Source: Pedobacter ginsengisoli
Lineage (GTDB): Bacteria; Bacteroidota; Bacteroidia; Sphingobacteriales; Sphingobacteriaceae
Direction: 5' to 3'
DNA length: 64,000 nucleotides
Assembly: GCF_030244015.1 (NCBI RefSeq)
Contig: NZ_JASSYX010000003.1
Coordinates: forward strand, 1,054,001 to 1,118,000
Shown here in pieces: positions 63,819 to 64,000 of this stretch. Position 1 is the stretch's first letter. Every line of letters starts with the position of its first letter. The notes beneath the pieces were generated by a model. It worked only from the letters and a program-made list of their open reading frames with translations. It had not been told where the DNA came from and ran no database searches. Position numbers and translations under genes: made by a program.

Positions 63819-64000
63819 TCTTAGGCTTATCCTTATTTTTCTTCCTCCGGTTTTTATTCCTGTTCCTGTTGGCAGAAGGCTGCCCCTCCCTTGGCGTCTG
63901 ACCTTCAGCAATTGGCGAAGCCATCCCGCTCTGAGCAGCACCCTCTCTCTGATCTGCCAATGGCTTGTTTCCAGGCTGCTGGCCTCTGCCCTGCGGGTTC
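63811..64000 (-). CDS. ricT: C-terminal end of RicT/PSP1-domain protein (partial)
   Basis: 63 codons of an open minus-strand frame ending in a low-complexity tail: GQQPGNKPLADQREG, then NRNRNKNRRKKNKDKPKNE and a stop at 63811. A basic, Asn/Arg/Lys-rich tail directly before gldH is typical of Bacteroidota PSP1 (RicT/YaaT) proteins. The PSP1 domain itself lies beyond the window, so the assignment rests on tail and order. Confidence 0.65.
   Translation of the reverse strand, partial: NPQGRGQQPGNKPLADQREGAAQSGMASPIAEGQTPREGQPSANRNRNKNRRKKNKDKPKNE

Overview
The window looks like a chromosomal segment of a Bacteroidota member, most likely Sphingobacteriaceae (Pedobacter-like). Evidence: a SusC/SusD pair with typical satellite lipoproteins, GldH next to a RicT tail and murF, an AraC-heavy regulator set, and Bacteroidota-style -7 promoter elements (TAnnTTTG). 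There is one tRNA gene (tRNA-Arg, CCT) and no rRNA, transposase, CRISPR array or phage structural gene that I can see. All family assignments come from reading motifs in the translated sequence; nothing was searched against a database.

Layout. 0-5.5 kb: Bcr/CflA drug efflux (cut by the window edge), L,D-transpeptidase lipoprotein, CMD (AhpD-like) protein, a 2OG-Fe(II) oxygenase plus AlkB pair, a CPYC flavin oxidoreductase and a DUF1080 lipoprotein. 6-9.1 kb: alginate-export-type porin followed by two decayed genes (GH116-like and an ABC ATPase tail). 9.1-10.8 kb: LytS/LytTR two-component system. 11.1-14.7 kb: copper handling (HMA chaperone, small HYC_CC_PP-like secreted protein, DUF3347 protein, CopA-like multicopper oxidase with a C-terminal barrel-like extension). 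14.8-23.5 kb: a fucoside-use locus: divergent AraC regulator, GH29, L-fucose dehydrogenase-type AKR, fucose mutarotase, Zn-dehydrogenase, a broken GH10 xylanase, GH95 and a CE1-type esterase. 23.5-25.4 kb: AraC plus SDR. 25.4-28.2 kb: truncated fic, an OmpR-type two-component system whose kinase is frameshifted in a T9 run, and a PAP2 remnant. 28.2-30.2 kb: LTA-synthase-like sulfatase-fold membrane enzyme.

30.5-35.7 kb forms a coherent ECF sigma regulon. The sigma operon (sigma, HX3CX2C anti-sigma, small membrane protein, DoxX, TauE/SafE), the divergent peroxiredoxin-like gene and the nearby spondin-domain lipoprotein gene each carry the same promoter, TGTAAGGA-N13-CCGAC. This is the clearest regulatory system readable directly from the sequence.

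35.9-38.3 kb: AraC plus serine hydrolase. 38.4-49.8 kb is an AT-richer accessory region by eye: unknown membrane and coiled-coil proteins, a metallophosphoesterase with an unknown partner, Crp/Fnr plus CMD, a class II Fic protein flanked on both sides by pairs of boxes spaced 39 bp, and a HEPN protein divergent from an XRE regulator. Two ~120 bp direct-repeat modules bracket one 3.3 kb cassette and resemble the 3' end of the tRNA-Arg gene present in this window. 49.8-64 kb returns to core genes: metG, an LD-carboxypeptidase, the SusCD-type operon, an M14 peptidase, murF, gldH and the end of ricT.

A recurring theme is gene decay: about ten remnants or broken genes, several combining internal deletions with small frameshifts.
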